Positions 17,624 to 26,495 are shown, counted from the first letter of the stretch. The stretch is DNA of 64,000 bases from CAZHYV01 sp964537055 (GCA_964537055.1 CAZHYV010000002.1:124001-188000), one strand, 5' to 3'. Numbers and translations are program-made. The notes: a model not told the origin generated them from the sequence alone.

Positions 17624-18131
17624 ATGACCGACTATAAACGCCCCCAATTTAACACGATATCAAGCAGGCTTCATGAACCCAGGCAATTCATCCAGATACT
17701 TTGTGGACCAAGACAGGTAGGAAAAACAACCCTTGCTCGCCAGTTGGCCGCAGATTTCAGGTATATAACGCTGCTCTGCTTACTTCATTGCTAGGAATAG
17801 GGTTTGTGCAAGCACAAAAGATCCAGAACTTTGGGGTCGACTGACAGAAAATGCAATTGGGAGTCACTTGCTTAACCAAACGGTTGGCACCGGCATTGAA
17901 GTGTCCTACTTTCGTGAAGGACAAAAAGAGGTTGACTTTGTGCTGCACCAAGGAAAAACCACGGTAGCGATTGAGGTAAAGAGCAGCCATAGGAAGACAT
18001 CACTCCCAGGATTAAAAGCATTTTCTAAGGCTTACCCAAACGCTCATCAAGTCTTAGTAGGAGAACATGGGATATCTATCGAGAATTTTTTACGAACAAA
18101 TATTGTGACTTGGATGAGATTATTTGCGTAA
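17624..18131 (+). pseudogene. AAA ATPase / DUF4143 gene, centre deleted and frameshifted
   Basis: ATG at 17624 opens MTDYKRPQFNTISSRL and an intact Walker A, CGPRQVGKTTLARQL. Soon after, at about 17760, the sequence jumps to the C-terminal half: YNAALLTSLLGIGFVQAQ, then after a one-base frameshift near 17820 DPELWGRLTENAIGSHLLN, FREGQKEVDFVLHQG and the IEVKSS nuclease-like strand of DUF4143. Full-length relatives are near 400 residues, so roughly the middle half (Walker B, sensor and helical lid) is gone. Not a functional ATPase. A second relic lies at 63731-64000. Confidence 0.8.
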
Positions 18132-18220
18132 AAATATAGATAAGCTCTATATCATAGGCCCCTGAGCTAAAACGCAGCCTAATTGGTCTAACCTCTTACG
18201 ACAGTACCCTCTAAAAGAGC

Positions 18221-18535
18221 CTACGGCAATACCACCTGAAAAGTAACTTCCACTCGATCGCCTAGCTTGACATTCGCTTCTTTTCTCACTTTTGCTTTGA
18301 GCGCAATCATATAACCACCCTGACCTGGCATAAGCGCCGTTGACCAAGAAATCGTTCTAATGGTCGCAACGATGGGAATAAATCCGTAGCGCCCCTTAGT
18401 AAATCGCGATTGGATCTCTTCCATGTACTGCGCAGGCACCCTAACCCAATGCCATCCCCCCAATCCGTCGCAGATCTTCACTTCATCTTTAAAAGAATAG
18501 AGTCTATTCTCTAGGTTACTGCTCTTTTTTGCCAT
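18221..18535 (-). CDS. DUF1905 domain protein
   Basis: 104 residues forming one DUF1905 domain (GGWHWVRVPAQYMEEIQSRFTKGRYGFIPIVATI, then GGYMIALKAKVRKEANVKLGDRVEVTFQV), a small beta-barrel related to AbrB-like folds. Biochemical role is unknown. Its ATG overlaps the end of the AlkD-like gene by 20 bases, so the two are translationally coupled. Part of the accessory patch between rnpB and the HxlR regulator. Confidence 0.8.
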   Translation of the reverse strand: MAKKSSNLENRLYSFKDEVKICDGLGGWHWVRVPAQYMEEIQSRFTKGRYGFIPIVATIRTISWSTALMPGQGGYMIALKAKVRKEANVKLGDRVEVTFQVVLP

Positions 18536-19220
18536 AGATCCTCTTTGGATAGTTTTTCATCGAAATGCTTGAGCTTTTTAGCTCTCGTATCCCATCTTTG
18601 GCAATCCACCGTGCGGATTTAGTACCTAGCGCAAGGATCTGCTCCGCTACCTCAAGAGCTTCTTTGCGGAGGTCCGAATTTCGTTTCCCGATTTGTCTTA
18701 GGGCCCAATTAATTCCTTTCATCACGTAAGTCCTCGGATCGTTTGCATGATGAATCAAGAGAGGGAAAAACTGCTGAAACGTCTCATTGTCAGCCTCCCT
18801 GTGGGTGAAAGCATGCGAAACCATGAGAACAAATCCAGCTCTTTTTTGAAATTCTGCCTCACGCTCGGTCCATTCAAACGCCTTTTTGACCGCATATCTA
18901 CTCTTTCCCAAGAAGCCCATGCAGTACGTATCGCAGATTTCCCAGTTTTCAAAAGACGAGACCCACTTTTCCATGAGATCTTCAGTGATATGCTTCTGGT
19001 CAAAAAGCATTCGGCACAACAAACGAGCTTCATAGACTTCTGTGTCGAAAAGCGCAAGGGCTAACGCATCACTTTTACCAATTCGTTTTGCAAGGGTTTG
19101 GAGATCTTTTAAAAAGATTCCGTAAGAAGGTTCAGCTTTGATGGCAAACCCTTCTTTGATTTTCTTCACCTGGTGGCTACCAAGCTGCTTAAGCATTGTA
19201 AGAATGGCGGAAATGTCCAT
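18516..19220 (-). CDS. DNA alkylation repair (AlkD-like) HEAT-repeat protein
   Basis: 234 residues with the PF08713-type run of HEAT-like helices (DALALALFDTEVYEARLLCRMLFDQ, WEICDTYCMGFLGKSRYAVKKAFEWTERE, FQKRAGFVLMVSHAFTHRE, DPRTYVMKGINWALRQIGKRN). AlkD glycosylases remove N3- and N7-alkylpurines without base flipping. Trp and Arg residues of the DNA-facing groove are plausible (RAGF, INWALRQIGKR), but exact catalytic residues were not mapped. Cotranscribed with the overlapping DUF1905 gene. Glycosylase activity is inferred from family. Confidence 0.82.
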   Translation of the reverse strand: MDISAILTMLKQLGSHQVKKIKEGFAIKAEPSYGIFLKDLQTLAKRIGKSDALALALFDTEVYEARLLCRMLFDQKHITEDLMEKWVSSFENWEICDTYCMGFLGKSRYAVKKAFEWTEREAEFQKRAGFVLMVSHAFTHREADNETFQQFFPLLIHHANDPRTYVMKGINWALRQIGKRNSDLRKEALEVAEQILALGTKSARWIAKDGIRELKSSSISMKNYPKRIYGKKEQ

Positions 19221-19300
19221 GAGAACCCTTCAAGAGATAATCGGTCAAAAAGACTAGACCAAAAGGCAGACGAGCCGAGTCAACTCAGCCCTCACCGAAT

Positions 19301-19780
19301 TTATTTCACGGCGATAAAAATATCAACCTCGGCCTGGTTAGGATTTTGGGCCTTTTCGCCATACACTTCGAAATCTGCCGTATATTTTCGATCGAGGCTT
19401 GAGTTCCAAATTTCATTCCATGCCTGATAGATCACGCCGTCGATGAGACTGCCTTTTGCGGTAAATTTAGCATACGAGCCCCCTGGTATTGTCTTTGTAA
19501 CCATTCCCTGTGGGACGTTTTCAAGATTGGGTACTCTACAGCCCAGAATTGCCGTATATGGCCGAGTATAGTCTTTTTCGTAATCGGAATAGACACAGTA
19601 AATGGTAGGATCCACTTTATTTAGAATCTTATCGCTGAGACCTTCTTGCAAGAATTTTTCCCAAAGAGTACTTAGGTCTTCAAAGGCTTGATTGCCTTCA
19701 TTTGTTGTTCTGACACTAATGCCGACGATATGAAAAGGTTCAACTGTCGTTGAGACTGAAGATTTTTTTGCCTGGGTCAT
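19301..19780 (-). CDS. GyrI-like / AraC-type effector-binding domain protein
   Basis: 159 residues, a stand-alone SOUL/GyrI-like small-molecule-binding domain: VEPFHIVGISVRTTNEG at the N-terminus, YCVYSDYEKDYTRPYTAILGCRV in the middle, and IPGGSYAKFTAKG near 110, all typical of the Cass2/AraC-E-bind fold. No DNA-binding domain is attached. These proteins bind or hydrolyse cationic or electrophilic compounds. It is divergent from an HxlR regulator 91 bp away, which probably controls it. Confidence 0.82.
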   Translation of the reverse strand: MTQAKKSSVSTTVEPFHIVGISVRTTNEGNQAFEDLSTLWEKFLQEGLSDKILNKVDPTIYCVYSDYEKDYTRPYTAILGCRVPNLENVPQGMVTKTIPGGSYAKFTAKGSLIDGVIYQAWNEIWNSSLDRKYTADFEVYGEKAQNPNQAEVDIFIAVK

Positions 19781-19852
19781 ATTGAAATCTTAGTCTCATA
19801 GTATATAAAAGCAAGTATTATTTTTTTAGTTTATCATTGCATTTTTATAAAG

Positions 19853-19872
19853 TACTTACTAAATTGGAAGTA
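19853..19872. promoter_or_regulatory. Candidate HxlR operator
   Basis: TACTT and AAGTA form a dyad with a 10-base centre that ends at the HxlR start codon. Known HxlR/MarR-like operators use inverted TACT/AGTA-type half-sites, and the site lies in the shared divergent spacer, so autoregulation is plausible. The half-sites are short. Confidence 0.35.
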
Positions 19873-20249
19873 TGCTTGCAAATATCACCGAAGATCAAAA
19901 CGAGTACAGAATTGGCAAAAAAACATACTCATGTCCCATTATCCTTTCCTTAGAAACAATCTCGGGAAAATGGAAAGGGGTGATTCTTTGGTTCCTTTTA
20001 CAAGAAAAAGTTTTACGATTTAGTGAGCTCAAGGCAAAAATCCTTTCTGCCACAAAAATTACAGATAAAATGCTGATTCAATGCCTAAAAGAACTTGAGG
20101 CAGATGGGATTATTTCCCGAAAGGTTTATAAAGTCATTCCTCCCAAAGTTGAGTATTCTCTCACCAGCCAAGGACAAAAGCTGCAATCCATCTTTCGCGA
20201 GCTTGTCTCCTTTGGACTGTCTTACGAAAAAAAGAACAAAAAAAGATAA
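19872..20249 (+). CDS. HxlR family transcriptional regulator
   Basis: 125 residues with a single winged-helix domain: YSCPIILSLETISGKWKGVILWFLLQEKVLRFSELKA, then ITDKMLIQCLKELEADGIISRKVY and PPKVEYSLTSQGQ. The N-terminal Cys before Pro is the conserved redox- or electrophile-sensing position of this family. Acts as a dimeric DNA-binding repressor or activator. The GyrI-like gene diverges from it and is the obvious target. Base composition of this and the neighbouring genes looks more AT-rich than the flanking core genes, suggesting acquisition. Confidence 0.9.
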   Translation: MLANITEDQNEYRIGKKTYSCPIILSLETISGKWKGVILWFLLQEKVLRFSELKAKILSATKITDKMLIQCLKELEADGIISRKVYKVIPPKVEYSLTSQGQKLQSIFRELVSFGLSYEKKNKKR

Positions 20250-20383
20250 AGGCCGTCCCTCTTAAGAAAGGTTATGATTCTTTTTTATAATTCCGCCTTG
20301 TTTTTTTCTTTTCCCTTATTAAGGTAATGCTTATTATTTATGTCTTTGATCTGCCAAAGCATATTCTACCGACAGGAGGAAAC

Positions 20384-21028
20384 ATGAAAAGATTACCGTC
20401 TGTAAAAATTTCAGCTTTCTTATTACTGGTCATCTGCGCCTTCTTTACAGATGGCAAGCATCTTTTGCCAACACAGCCAACAGCCGAAGCACAACTTGTG
20501 ATTACTCAACCCTTTAAAGGAAGCCGTCGCGATATTGAGATCAACGTGCGCCTTAGCTCCTACTATGGATATGGTTGGTACACAGACGCATTCTGCGGGG
20601 GTAGGTACTGTGGCTACTACGGTAATTATGGCATTGGCCCGGGTTTTCAGATGATCTTCCCAATTTTGAAAAACGGATTTATCCCCTCTTTAAACAACGC
20701 CTTCTATCTGGGGTTCTTTACAGACTTTCAATTCCATCCGGATGGTGCTGGTCGGTTTTCATCAGAGTATGGTTTTTTCTCCATCCCTGTAGGCATTTTT
20801 GCGCAGTGGCGTTTTTACCTGCTTGAAAAATTATCTCTCTTTGTAAATGTCGGCGGAGGAGTTTGGCCCTGGATTTTTAGCAGTAACAACGTCTACTATC
20901 ACGATACAATCATTCGCGGATTCCCCTTATTTGAGATTGGTGCAAACTTTCATTTTGCAAAACATGTTGGTCTCAACGTCACGCTTGGATACCCGGCTGC
21001 AAGGGTGGGACTTAATATCGCCTTCTAA
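20384..21028 (+). CDS. Predicted outer-membrane beta-barrel protein
   Basis: 214 residues. Sec signal peptide of about 45 residues, then a Gly/Tyr-rich stretch (SSYYGYGWYTDAFCGGRYCGYYGNYG) and alternating strands ending in VTLGYPAARVGLNIAF. The terminal Phe is typical for BAM-dependent barrels. ATG at 20384 is set by GACAGGAGGAAAC; the longer in-frame start at 20327 has no such site. No family recognised. The lipoprotein gene 46 bp downstream is probably cotranscribed. Confidence 0.65.
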   Translation: MKRLPSVKISAFLLLVICAFFTDGKHLLPTQPTAEAQLVITQPFKGSRRDIEINVRLSSYYGYGWYTDAFCGGRYCGYYGNYGIGPGFQMIFPILKNGFIPSLNNAFYLGFFTDFQFHPDGAGRFSSEYGFFSIPVGIFAQWRFYLLEKLSLFVNVGGGVWPWIFSSNNVYYHDTIIRGFPLFEIGANFHFAKHVGLNVTLGYPAARVGLNIAF

Positions 21029-21074
21029 GAGCATGACTACATTTTCCACCCTACCTATGCTCAAGCAAGCCCCT

Positions 21075-21686
21075 ATGAAGAGATCCCGTCCATTCCTGCT
21101 TCTCATCACTTTCCTCGCCTGTCTCTCTGGTTGTGCCCAATCTCTCAGAGTCTCGTCTGGTCCTGTCCCGTCGAAGAAAGAATTGAAGAATGGGCTAACA
21201 CCACAAGAGCGGAGTGAATGCATGCAACGTCAGGCCGAGTTTCACAAATACTATGTCGAACACACACGAACACCTTTGCTAAATCACTGGAAAAGGCATC
21301 GATGCGCTTCTCTTCTCAAAGAATCAGGGAATGATCTTCCCTATGATTGTTTCCCAAAAAATCCTGCGTATACTCTTCTTGAAGACGATGATGGCAACGA
21401 TCAATACCCACAAGTTTGTCTGAACAAACTAAAGCAAGAAGTCTATCGTATGAGGTCTACGACGAAATCCAGCACTCCTGGGTTTACCGATGCAAAGCAG
21501 GAACAAATTATCTCCTGTAGTGATTTGATCGATCGCCTTCTTGAGAACTCTTGGGAAAACTCTTATGAGACCTCATGTCAATACTATCACAACGAGAAGA
21601 AAAGGGGGGTTAGTGAGGCTGTACTCAAAGAGACAGAGCCTACGTTGATTGAAGAAGATGAAAGTTCCTCATTTGAATCAACTTGA
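21075..21686 (+). CDS. Predicted lipoprotein, Cys-containing
   Basis: 203 residues. MKRSRP start, hydrophobic core and lipobox LSGC (Cys19) indicate SPII processing. The mature part is hydrophilic with several cysteines (RSECMQR, HRCASLL, YDCFPKN, QVCLNKL, ISCSDLI, TSCQYYH) and an acidic tail, so a disulphide-stabilised extracytoplasmic helical domain is likely. No family recognised. The start is uncertain: in-frame Met codons lie upstream at 21032 and 21057, and no strong ribosome-binding site was seen. Lies between the barrel gene and sdhA. Confidence 0.65.
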   Translation: MKRSRPFLLLITFLACLSGCAQSLRVSSGPVPSKKELKNGLTPQERSECMQRQAEFHKYYVEHTRTPLLNHWKRHRCASLLKESGNDLPYDCFPKNPAYTLLEDDDGNDQYPQVCLNKLKQEVYRMRSTTKSSTPGFTDAKQEQIISCSDLIDRLLENSWENSYETSCQYYHNEKKRGVSEAVLKETEPTLIEEDESSSFEST

Positions 21687-21836
21687 TCTAAGCTCGTTTC
21701 CTCCATCGTAGGTTGCAGAAATATTTCTACCCAATTGGTGAGCAAAATGTCATCCCGGCGATCAAAAACGGTCTCCGTTGAATTACCCTTTACTATCGAG
21801 GCAAGGTGGTGTAGATAACTCCTATAAGGATTAGGC

Positions 21837-23669
21837 ATGGTGGAACAAACAGCAAATCAAGAATCTCGATGTATTGTCGTTGGTGGGGGTCTTGCGGGAC
21901 TGATGACTGTAATTCGAATCGCAGAACTCGGATTACCCGTCGACGTATTTTCTGTCATTCCCTGCCGAAGATCCCACTCGGTTTGTGCCCAGGGTGGGAT
22001 TAACGGTGCTGTTAATACAAAGGGAGAAGGAGATTCACCCGAGATTCACTTTAAAGATTCTGTCAAGGGAGGCGATTTTCTTGCAGACCAGCCTGCCCTT
22101 AAGGGAATGTGCGATGCGGCTCCCTCGATTATTTATTTGATGGATCGGATGGGGGTGCCCTTTACCCGCACCCCCGAAGGATTGATTGATTTTCGTCGGT
22201 TTGGCGGGACCCTACACCACCGAACTGCATTTGCCGGGGCAACCACAGGGCAACAACTTTTGTACGCGCTTGATGAACAAGTGCGAAGGTACGAGGTTTT
22301 AGGCCTAGTCCGAAGGTTTGAGCACCACGAGTTTGTATCACTGGTAAAGGATGACACGGGTCGCTGCCGCGGCATCGTCGCCATGGATCTTCGCCGGATG
22401 AAGCTGGAAGCCTTCCCGGCAAGAGCCGTTGCCTTGGCCACCGGGGGCCCGGGCCTTATTTTTGGGAAAACCACAAATTCGATGATTAACACAGGCTCGG
22501 CGGCAGCCATCGCCTACCAGCAGGGTGCCAAATACGGGAACGGTGAGTTCATCCAAGTACACCCTACCGCTATCCCTGGTTCAGACAAACTGCGCCTAAT
22601 GAGCGAGTCCCTTCGAGGAGAAGGAGGTCGTGTCTGGGTGCCCAAGGACCGGAACGACAAACGCGCAGGACAGGACATCCCCGAGCAAGACCGGTTTTAC
22701 TTTTTAGAAGAGAAATATCCCATTTATAAAAACCTTGTTCCCAGGGACATCGCCAGTCGAGAAATCTTCGACATTTGCGTAAACCAGCATATGGGCATCG
22801 GTGGTGAACGTTTCGTTTACTTAGATTTGACTCATCTCCCCAGCGAGCGTCATAACAAGCTAGCTGGTGTGCTAGAAATCTATGAGAAATTCATTGGTCA
22901 GGATCCACGCAAAGTTCCTATGAAAGTGTTCCCTGCGGTTCACTATTCCATGGGTGGATTGTGGGTAGATATTGATCACCGGACCAATATTCCAGGCCTG
23001 TTTGCCGTGGGAGAAGTGGATTTTGCCTACCATGGAGCCAACCGTCTTGGCGCAAATTCCTTGGTCAGCTGTATCTATAGTGGCATGGTGGCAGGCCCTG
23101 CCATGGTCAGAGAGGCAAACAAGGATGATGCCAAACGTCCACTTTCCTCTTCTGTATTAGAACAGGAGCGTAACCGCCTTGAGGAAGAGTTTTCAACACT
23201 TCGTGCAATGAACGGCACCGAGAACCCCTACCAGCTCTGGTTCGAACTGGGGGAGGTCATGACGGAGAATGCTACAGTGGTAAGAGATAATAAAAAATTG
23301 GCATTGACCGATCAAAAAATCGTCGAGCTTATGGATCGCTGGCAGCACTCTAACGTTCTTGATCAAAGCACGCAGGCAAACCAACCTGTAATGTTTTTGA
23401 GACAGCTCTGGAACATGTTTGTGCTGGCAAGGGTGATTGTAGGGGGGGCATTACGTCGGGATGAATCTCGGGGTGCCCACTACAAGCCTGAGTTTCCAAA
23501 CCGGGATGACGAACATTATCTCAAACACACGATTGCAGAACACGACCCAGGTTCTGCCCAGGCCGAGCCTCGCTTTAGCTTTAGTCCCGTTGATATTTCG
23601 CTCATGCAGCCTGTTTTACGGGATTATTCCAAAGCACCTGATTATGCTCCAAAACTGGGAAAGATATAA
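21837..23669 (+). CDS. sdhA: Succinate dehydrogenase / fumarate reductase flavoprotein subunit
   Basis: 610 residues. Oxidises succinate to fumarate with covalent FAD at the inner face of the cytoplasmic membrane. The Rossmann dinucleotide motif VVGGGLAGLM lies near 15; RRSHSVCAQGGINGAVN holds the FAD-linking His; the substrate region includes LHHRTAFAGATTGQQLL and GEVDFAYHGANRLGANSL. Sequence type resembles the menaquinone-linked sdhCAB class of Bacillus and Deltaproteobacteria. The start is ATG at 21837. No sdhC lies upstream or downstream within the window, and a lipoprotein gene separates it from sdhB. Confidence 0.95.
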   Translation: MVEQTANQESRCIVVGGGLAGLMTVIRIAELGLPVDVFSVIPCRRSHSVCAQGGINGAVNTKGEGDSPEIHFKDSVKGGDFLADQPALKGMCDAAPSIIYLMDRMGVPFTRTPEGLIDFRRFGGTLHHRTAFAGATTGQQLLYALDEQVRRYEVLGLVRRFEHHEFVSLVKDDTGRCRGIVAMDLRRMKLEAFPARAVALATGGPGLIFGKTTNSMINTGSAAAIAYQQGAKYGNGEFIQVHPTAIPGSDKLRLMSESLRGEGGRVWVPKDRNDKRAGQDIPEQDRFYFLEEKYPIYKNLVPRDIASREIFDICVNQHMGIGGERFVYLDLTHLPSERHNKLAGVLEIYEKFIGQDPRKVPMKVFPAVHYSMGGLWVDIDHRTNIPGLFAVGEVDFAYHGANRLGANSLVSCIYSGMVAGPAMVREANKDDAKRPLSSSVLEQERNRLEEEFSTLRAMNGTENPYQLWFELGEVMTENATVVRDNKKLALTDQKIVELMDRWQHSNVLDQSTQANQPVMFLRQLWNMFVLARVIVGGALRRDESRGAHYKPEFPNRDDEHYLKHTIAEHDPGSAQAEPRFSFSPVDISLMQPVLRDYSKAPDYAPKLGKI

Positions 23670-23768
23670 GCAATCGTACGAGAGATCGCTGCAATCTTTT
23701 GGAAAAGCTAATTGGAACAATCTTACCAGCTCTTGATCCAACAGGCCTTTTCATCTTGTTTTTTGCGC

Positions 23769-23789
23769 TACATTATCCTACATAATGTA
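23769..23789. repeat. Inverted repeat upstream of the inter-sdh lipoprotein gene
   Basis: TACATTAT and ATAATGTA form a perfect 8-bp dyad with a 5-base centre (CCTAC). It lies 100 bases after the sdhA stop and 28 before the lipoprotein ATG. It could be an operator or the -10 region of a promoter for this gene; it lacks the GC-rich stem of a terminator. Confidence 0.45.
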
Positions 23790-23816
23790 ATAGGTTTTCT
23801 ATTTAGGAGTATTCTT

Positions 23817-24221
23817 ATGAAAGCGAACCAAAGGAAATTTACTGCTTCCTCTTTACTCTGGTTTTCAATTGTTTTTCTTGCTTGCGCGGAGAACCCGCCT
23901 AAGCCTGATTCCTCTGTACCAAAAACCCCGCCCGTAGCTTCGGCGCCTGTTATCCAAGGTCAGAAAAACTGTTTCGGGGTCGCGAAATGTTATGCTACGT
24001 TTTGTTCGGACAAACCCGGACAAACGCTTGGCGTGGATTATGAAGGAAGCTGTAAGGGGCAAATCACCGGACGATGGATCTACTATATGGAGTATGACTT
24101 TTGTGAGCAACATATACGAACTGTCAACAATCCTTTGGATTGCAATGGGGAACCGAAGGAGAAGCCCAAATTCGATCCAAACAAGGACGAGGTCCCAGTT
24201 CCACTCCCACCCTCGTCTTAA
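23817..24221 (+). CDS. Predicted lipoprotein inserted between sdhA and sdhB
   Basis: 134 residues. Signal segment ending in the lipobox FLAC (Cys23), Pro/Ser linker, then a compact domain with six cysteines (KNCFGVAKCYATFCSDKPGQ, GSCKGQITG, YDFCEQHI, PLDCNGE) and a Pro-rich tail. TAGGAGT lies before the ATG. No family recognised and no link to respiration is visible. Same strand as sdhA and sdhB, so it may be read through from sdhA, although a dyad just upstream suggests its own control. Confidence 0.7.
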   Translation: MKANQRKFTASSLLWFSIVFLACAENPPKPDSSVPKTPPVASAPVIQGQKNCFGVAKCYATFCSDKPGQTLGVDYEGSCKGQITGRWIYYMEYDFCEQHIRTVNNPLDCNGEPKEKPKFDPNKDEVPVPLPPSS

Positions 24222-24360
24222 TTTTCCCTCCTAGCAACAATCTGGGTGAGCTGCAAAAAGTGGTCTACAGATAGAAGATTTTTAAATACAAAACTCATTT
24301 TTTGGTTACAATTCAACTTAGCGTGAATAGGTTTTACAAACCGAGGAAGCGACGTGACTT

Positions 24361-25110
24361 ATGAACAAACAAACTGTTGAAATCAAAATCCTCCGTCAAG
24401 ATGGTCCTGATGCTTCGTCGTACTGGGAACACTATGAGGTCCCTTTGGTGCCCTATATGAATGTGCTTTCCTGTCTTCAGGAAATCCGAAAACATCCGGT
24501 TACCAAACAGGGAAAACACGTTGCCCCTATCGTATGGGAAGCAAGTTGCCTAGAAGAGGTATGTGGGGCTTGTACCATGCTAGTGAACGGAAAGGTTCGC
24601 CAGGCCTGCAGCGCTATGGTCGAGCGATTGCCACAGCCTATCGAACTTCGTCCCATGACCAAGTATCCAGTGGTTCGGGATTTGCAGGTAGACCGCTCGC
24701 GCATCTTCGAAGACTTCAAGCAAGTGCATGCATGGATTGATATCGATGGTACTCATGACCTAGGACCCGGTCCTAAATACTCACCTGAGACGGCTGAGCT
24801 AAGATACGCACTCTCAAGGTGCATGGCCTGTGGTTGCTGCATGGAGGTCTGCCCAAACTATGGCAACCAATCACCTTTTATCGGAGCTGCCCCTATTAAC
24901 CAAGCGCGTCTATTTAACCTCCACCCTAGTGGGGAGATGCACAAAGACGATCGGCTTGATGCCCTGATGGAAGAAGGAGGTATTCAAGACTGCGGGAACG
25001 CCCAAAATTGTGTCAAAGCCTGTCCGCAGCATATTCCTTTGACCAATTCACTTGTAGACATGATGCGCGCCACAACCAAGCGGGCCTTCTCTAATATCTT
25101 CCGTAAGTAG
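24361..25110 (+). CDS. sdhB: Succinate dehydrogenase / fumarate reductase iron-sulfur subunit
   Basis: 249 residues. Electron-transfer subunit linking SdhA to quinone. The [2Fe-2S] ligands are in ASCLEEVCGACTMLVNGKV plus the following RQAC; the [4Fe-4S] and [3Fe-4S] ligands are in CMACGCCMEVCP and CGNAQNCVKACP. All three cluster motifs look complete. Start MNKQTVEIKI fits the family. It is 691 bp from sdhA, far more than usual, with the lipoprotein gene between. No anchor subunit gene follows. Confidence 0.95.
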   Translation: MNKQTVEIKILRQDGPDASSYWEHYEVPLVPYMNVLSCLQEIRKHPVTKQGKHVAPIVWEASCLEEVCGACTMLVNGKVRQACSAMVERLPQPIELRPMTKYPVVRDLQVDRSRIFEDFKQVHAWIDIDGTHDLGPGPKYSPETAELRYALSRCMACGCCMEVCPNYGNQSPFIGAAPINQARLFNLHPSGEMHKDDRLDALMEEGGIQDCGNAQNCVKACPQHIPLTNSLVDMMRATTKRAFSNIFRK

Positions 25111-25186
25111 ATCAGAAGATTTCTTAAAATTTTTCTTTCTTTTCTTTTTTGTATACACTCCCAAACAAGTTAAGAAAGGAACACCT

Positions 25187-26455
25187 ATGCGATTCTCCAC
25201 AAGAACTATATCAACCCTGCCTTTCATTGCAAAAGCTTTTGTCCTGGCAATGCTCTTGCAAGGCGTTGCTCTGTCCAAAGTACACGCAGACCAGATTCCT
25301 ATGCCCGTGGCATCAGAGGCTCTCCGGGTGAAACCATACTACTCTTCCCCAGAAAGCTTTGCCGTGTCCTCTACATTGATCGAAGGAAACAAAGAGGTCG
25401 TTCTGATTGATGCACAATTCACGCTAAGCGAGGGAAAGAAGGTTGCAGATCTGATTGCTGCTTCGAAAAAGAAGTTAGTCGCTATTTTTATTACGCACGC
25501 ACATCCAGATCATAGTTGGGGGGTAGAGAAAATTCTCGAACGGTTTCCGGATGCCCCCGTGTATAGCACCCAAACAATTATCGATGAGCTTACCACCCTA
25601 AACCCCAAAAAGCTTGCGGTGTGGAAACCCATGCTAGGGAAAGCGATTACTGATGCTCCTCGAATGCCAAAGCCCTACAAACAAAGCTTTTTCCAACTTG
25701 AGGATCATCCCATTGAAATCATTTCCCTGAAAGCGGCTGATTCAAAAAACGCAATTGCTTTTTGGGTCCCTTCTGCCAAAACTCTCGTAGCAGGGGATGC
25801 TGTTTTCGATGATGCACATGTATGGCTCGCAGACGCCGATGCCAAACACCGAAAGACCTGGCTGGCTTCTCTCGATAAGCTTAAGGCACTGAATCCCGAG
25901 AAAGTGATCCCAGGACATCGCGGTCCTCATGCCACCGAGAATACAGAAGCGATTCTTAAGACGGCTGAGTACATTAAGGATTTTGACAAGACGCTTGCTG
26001 AAGCCACTTCTCCTGACGATGTCATGCTGCTCATGAACGCAAAACATCAAACGTTAGGGCTGCCGATGATTTTACAGTACTCGGCACAGGCTTGGGGAAA
26101 GAAGCCCAAATACATCGGGAAAACCATCCGCGTGTCTAATCCACATGGAGACATCTTCGACGTAACCTTTGATGATGCGAATAAACTTCACTGGATTGCG
26201 GTAGAAGGACCTATGAAAGGGAAACAAGGGCAAAGCGACTTTCATGCCCATGAAGCCTCCCCTAATGTTTGGTACTTAAATTGGGTAGAAAAAGATGGAA
26301 CTGTCATGAGTCAGCTTATCGATTGGAATAAGAAGACGGTGTTTGCATTTGCCGCAAATCCAGGACTAGCGAAGAAAGAAAAGGTGGCTTCCCCGATGGA
26401 GATGTATCAAAAAAGCCGTTTTGAAGAACTGAAGCCTGTAGCAGGAACAAAGTGA
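25187..26455 (+). CDS. Exported metallo-beta-lactamase-fold hydrolase with C-terminal lipocalin-like domain
   Basis: 422 residues. Sec signal peptide about 1-35 (ALSKVHADQ cleavage region). MBL domain about 45-270: THAHPDHSWG (HxHxDH, near 103), the metal Asp in VAGDAVFDDAH and GHRGPH. The last 110 residues (GKTIRVSNPHGDIFDVTFDDANKLHWIAVEG and VWYLNWVEKDGTVMSQLIDWNKKTVF) look like a MoaF-type calycin barrel. GAAAGGAACACC precedes the ATG. Substrate unknown; probably periplasmic. The two-domain arrangement is seen directly, the MoaF resemblance is from memory and less sure. Confidence 0.78.
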   Translation: MRFSTRTISTLPFIAKAFVLAMLLQGVALSKVHADQIPMPVASEALRVKPYYSSPESFAVSSTLIEGNKEVVLIDAQFTLSEGKKVADLIAASKKKLVAIFITHAHPDHSWGVEKILERFPDAPVYSTQTIIDELTTLNPKKLAVWKPMLGKAITDAPRMPKPYKQSFFQLEDHPIEIISLKAADSKNAIAFWVPSAKTLVAGDAVFDDAHVWLADADAKHRKTWLASLDKLKALNPEKVIPGHRGPHATENTEAILKTAEYIKDFDKTLAEATSPDDVMLLMNAKHQTLGLPMILQYSAQAWGKKPKYIGKTIRVSNPHGDIFDVTFDDANKLHWIAVEGPMKGKQGQSDFHAHEASPNVWYLNWVEKDGTVMSQLIDWNKKTVFAFAANPGLAKKEKVASPMEMYQKSRFEELKPVAGTK

Positions 26456-26495
26456 TCAAGATGGAAAACCTGCGACACTCAACAGATTTGTTTGA

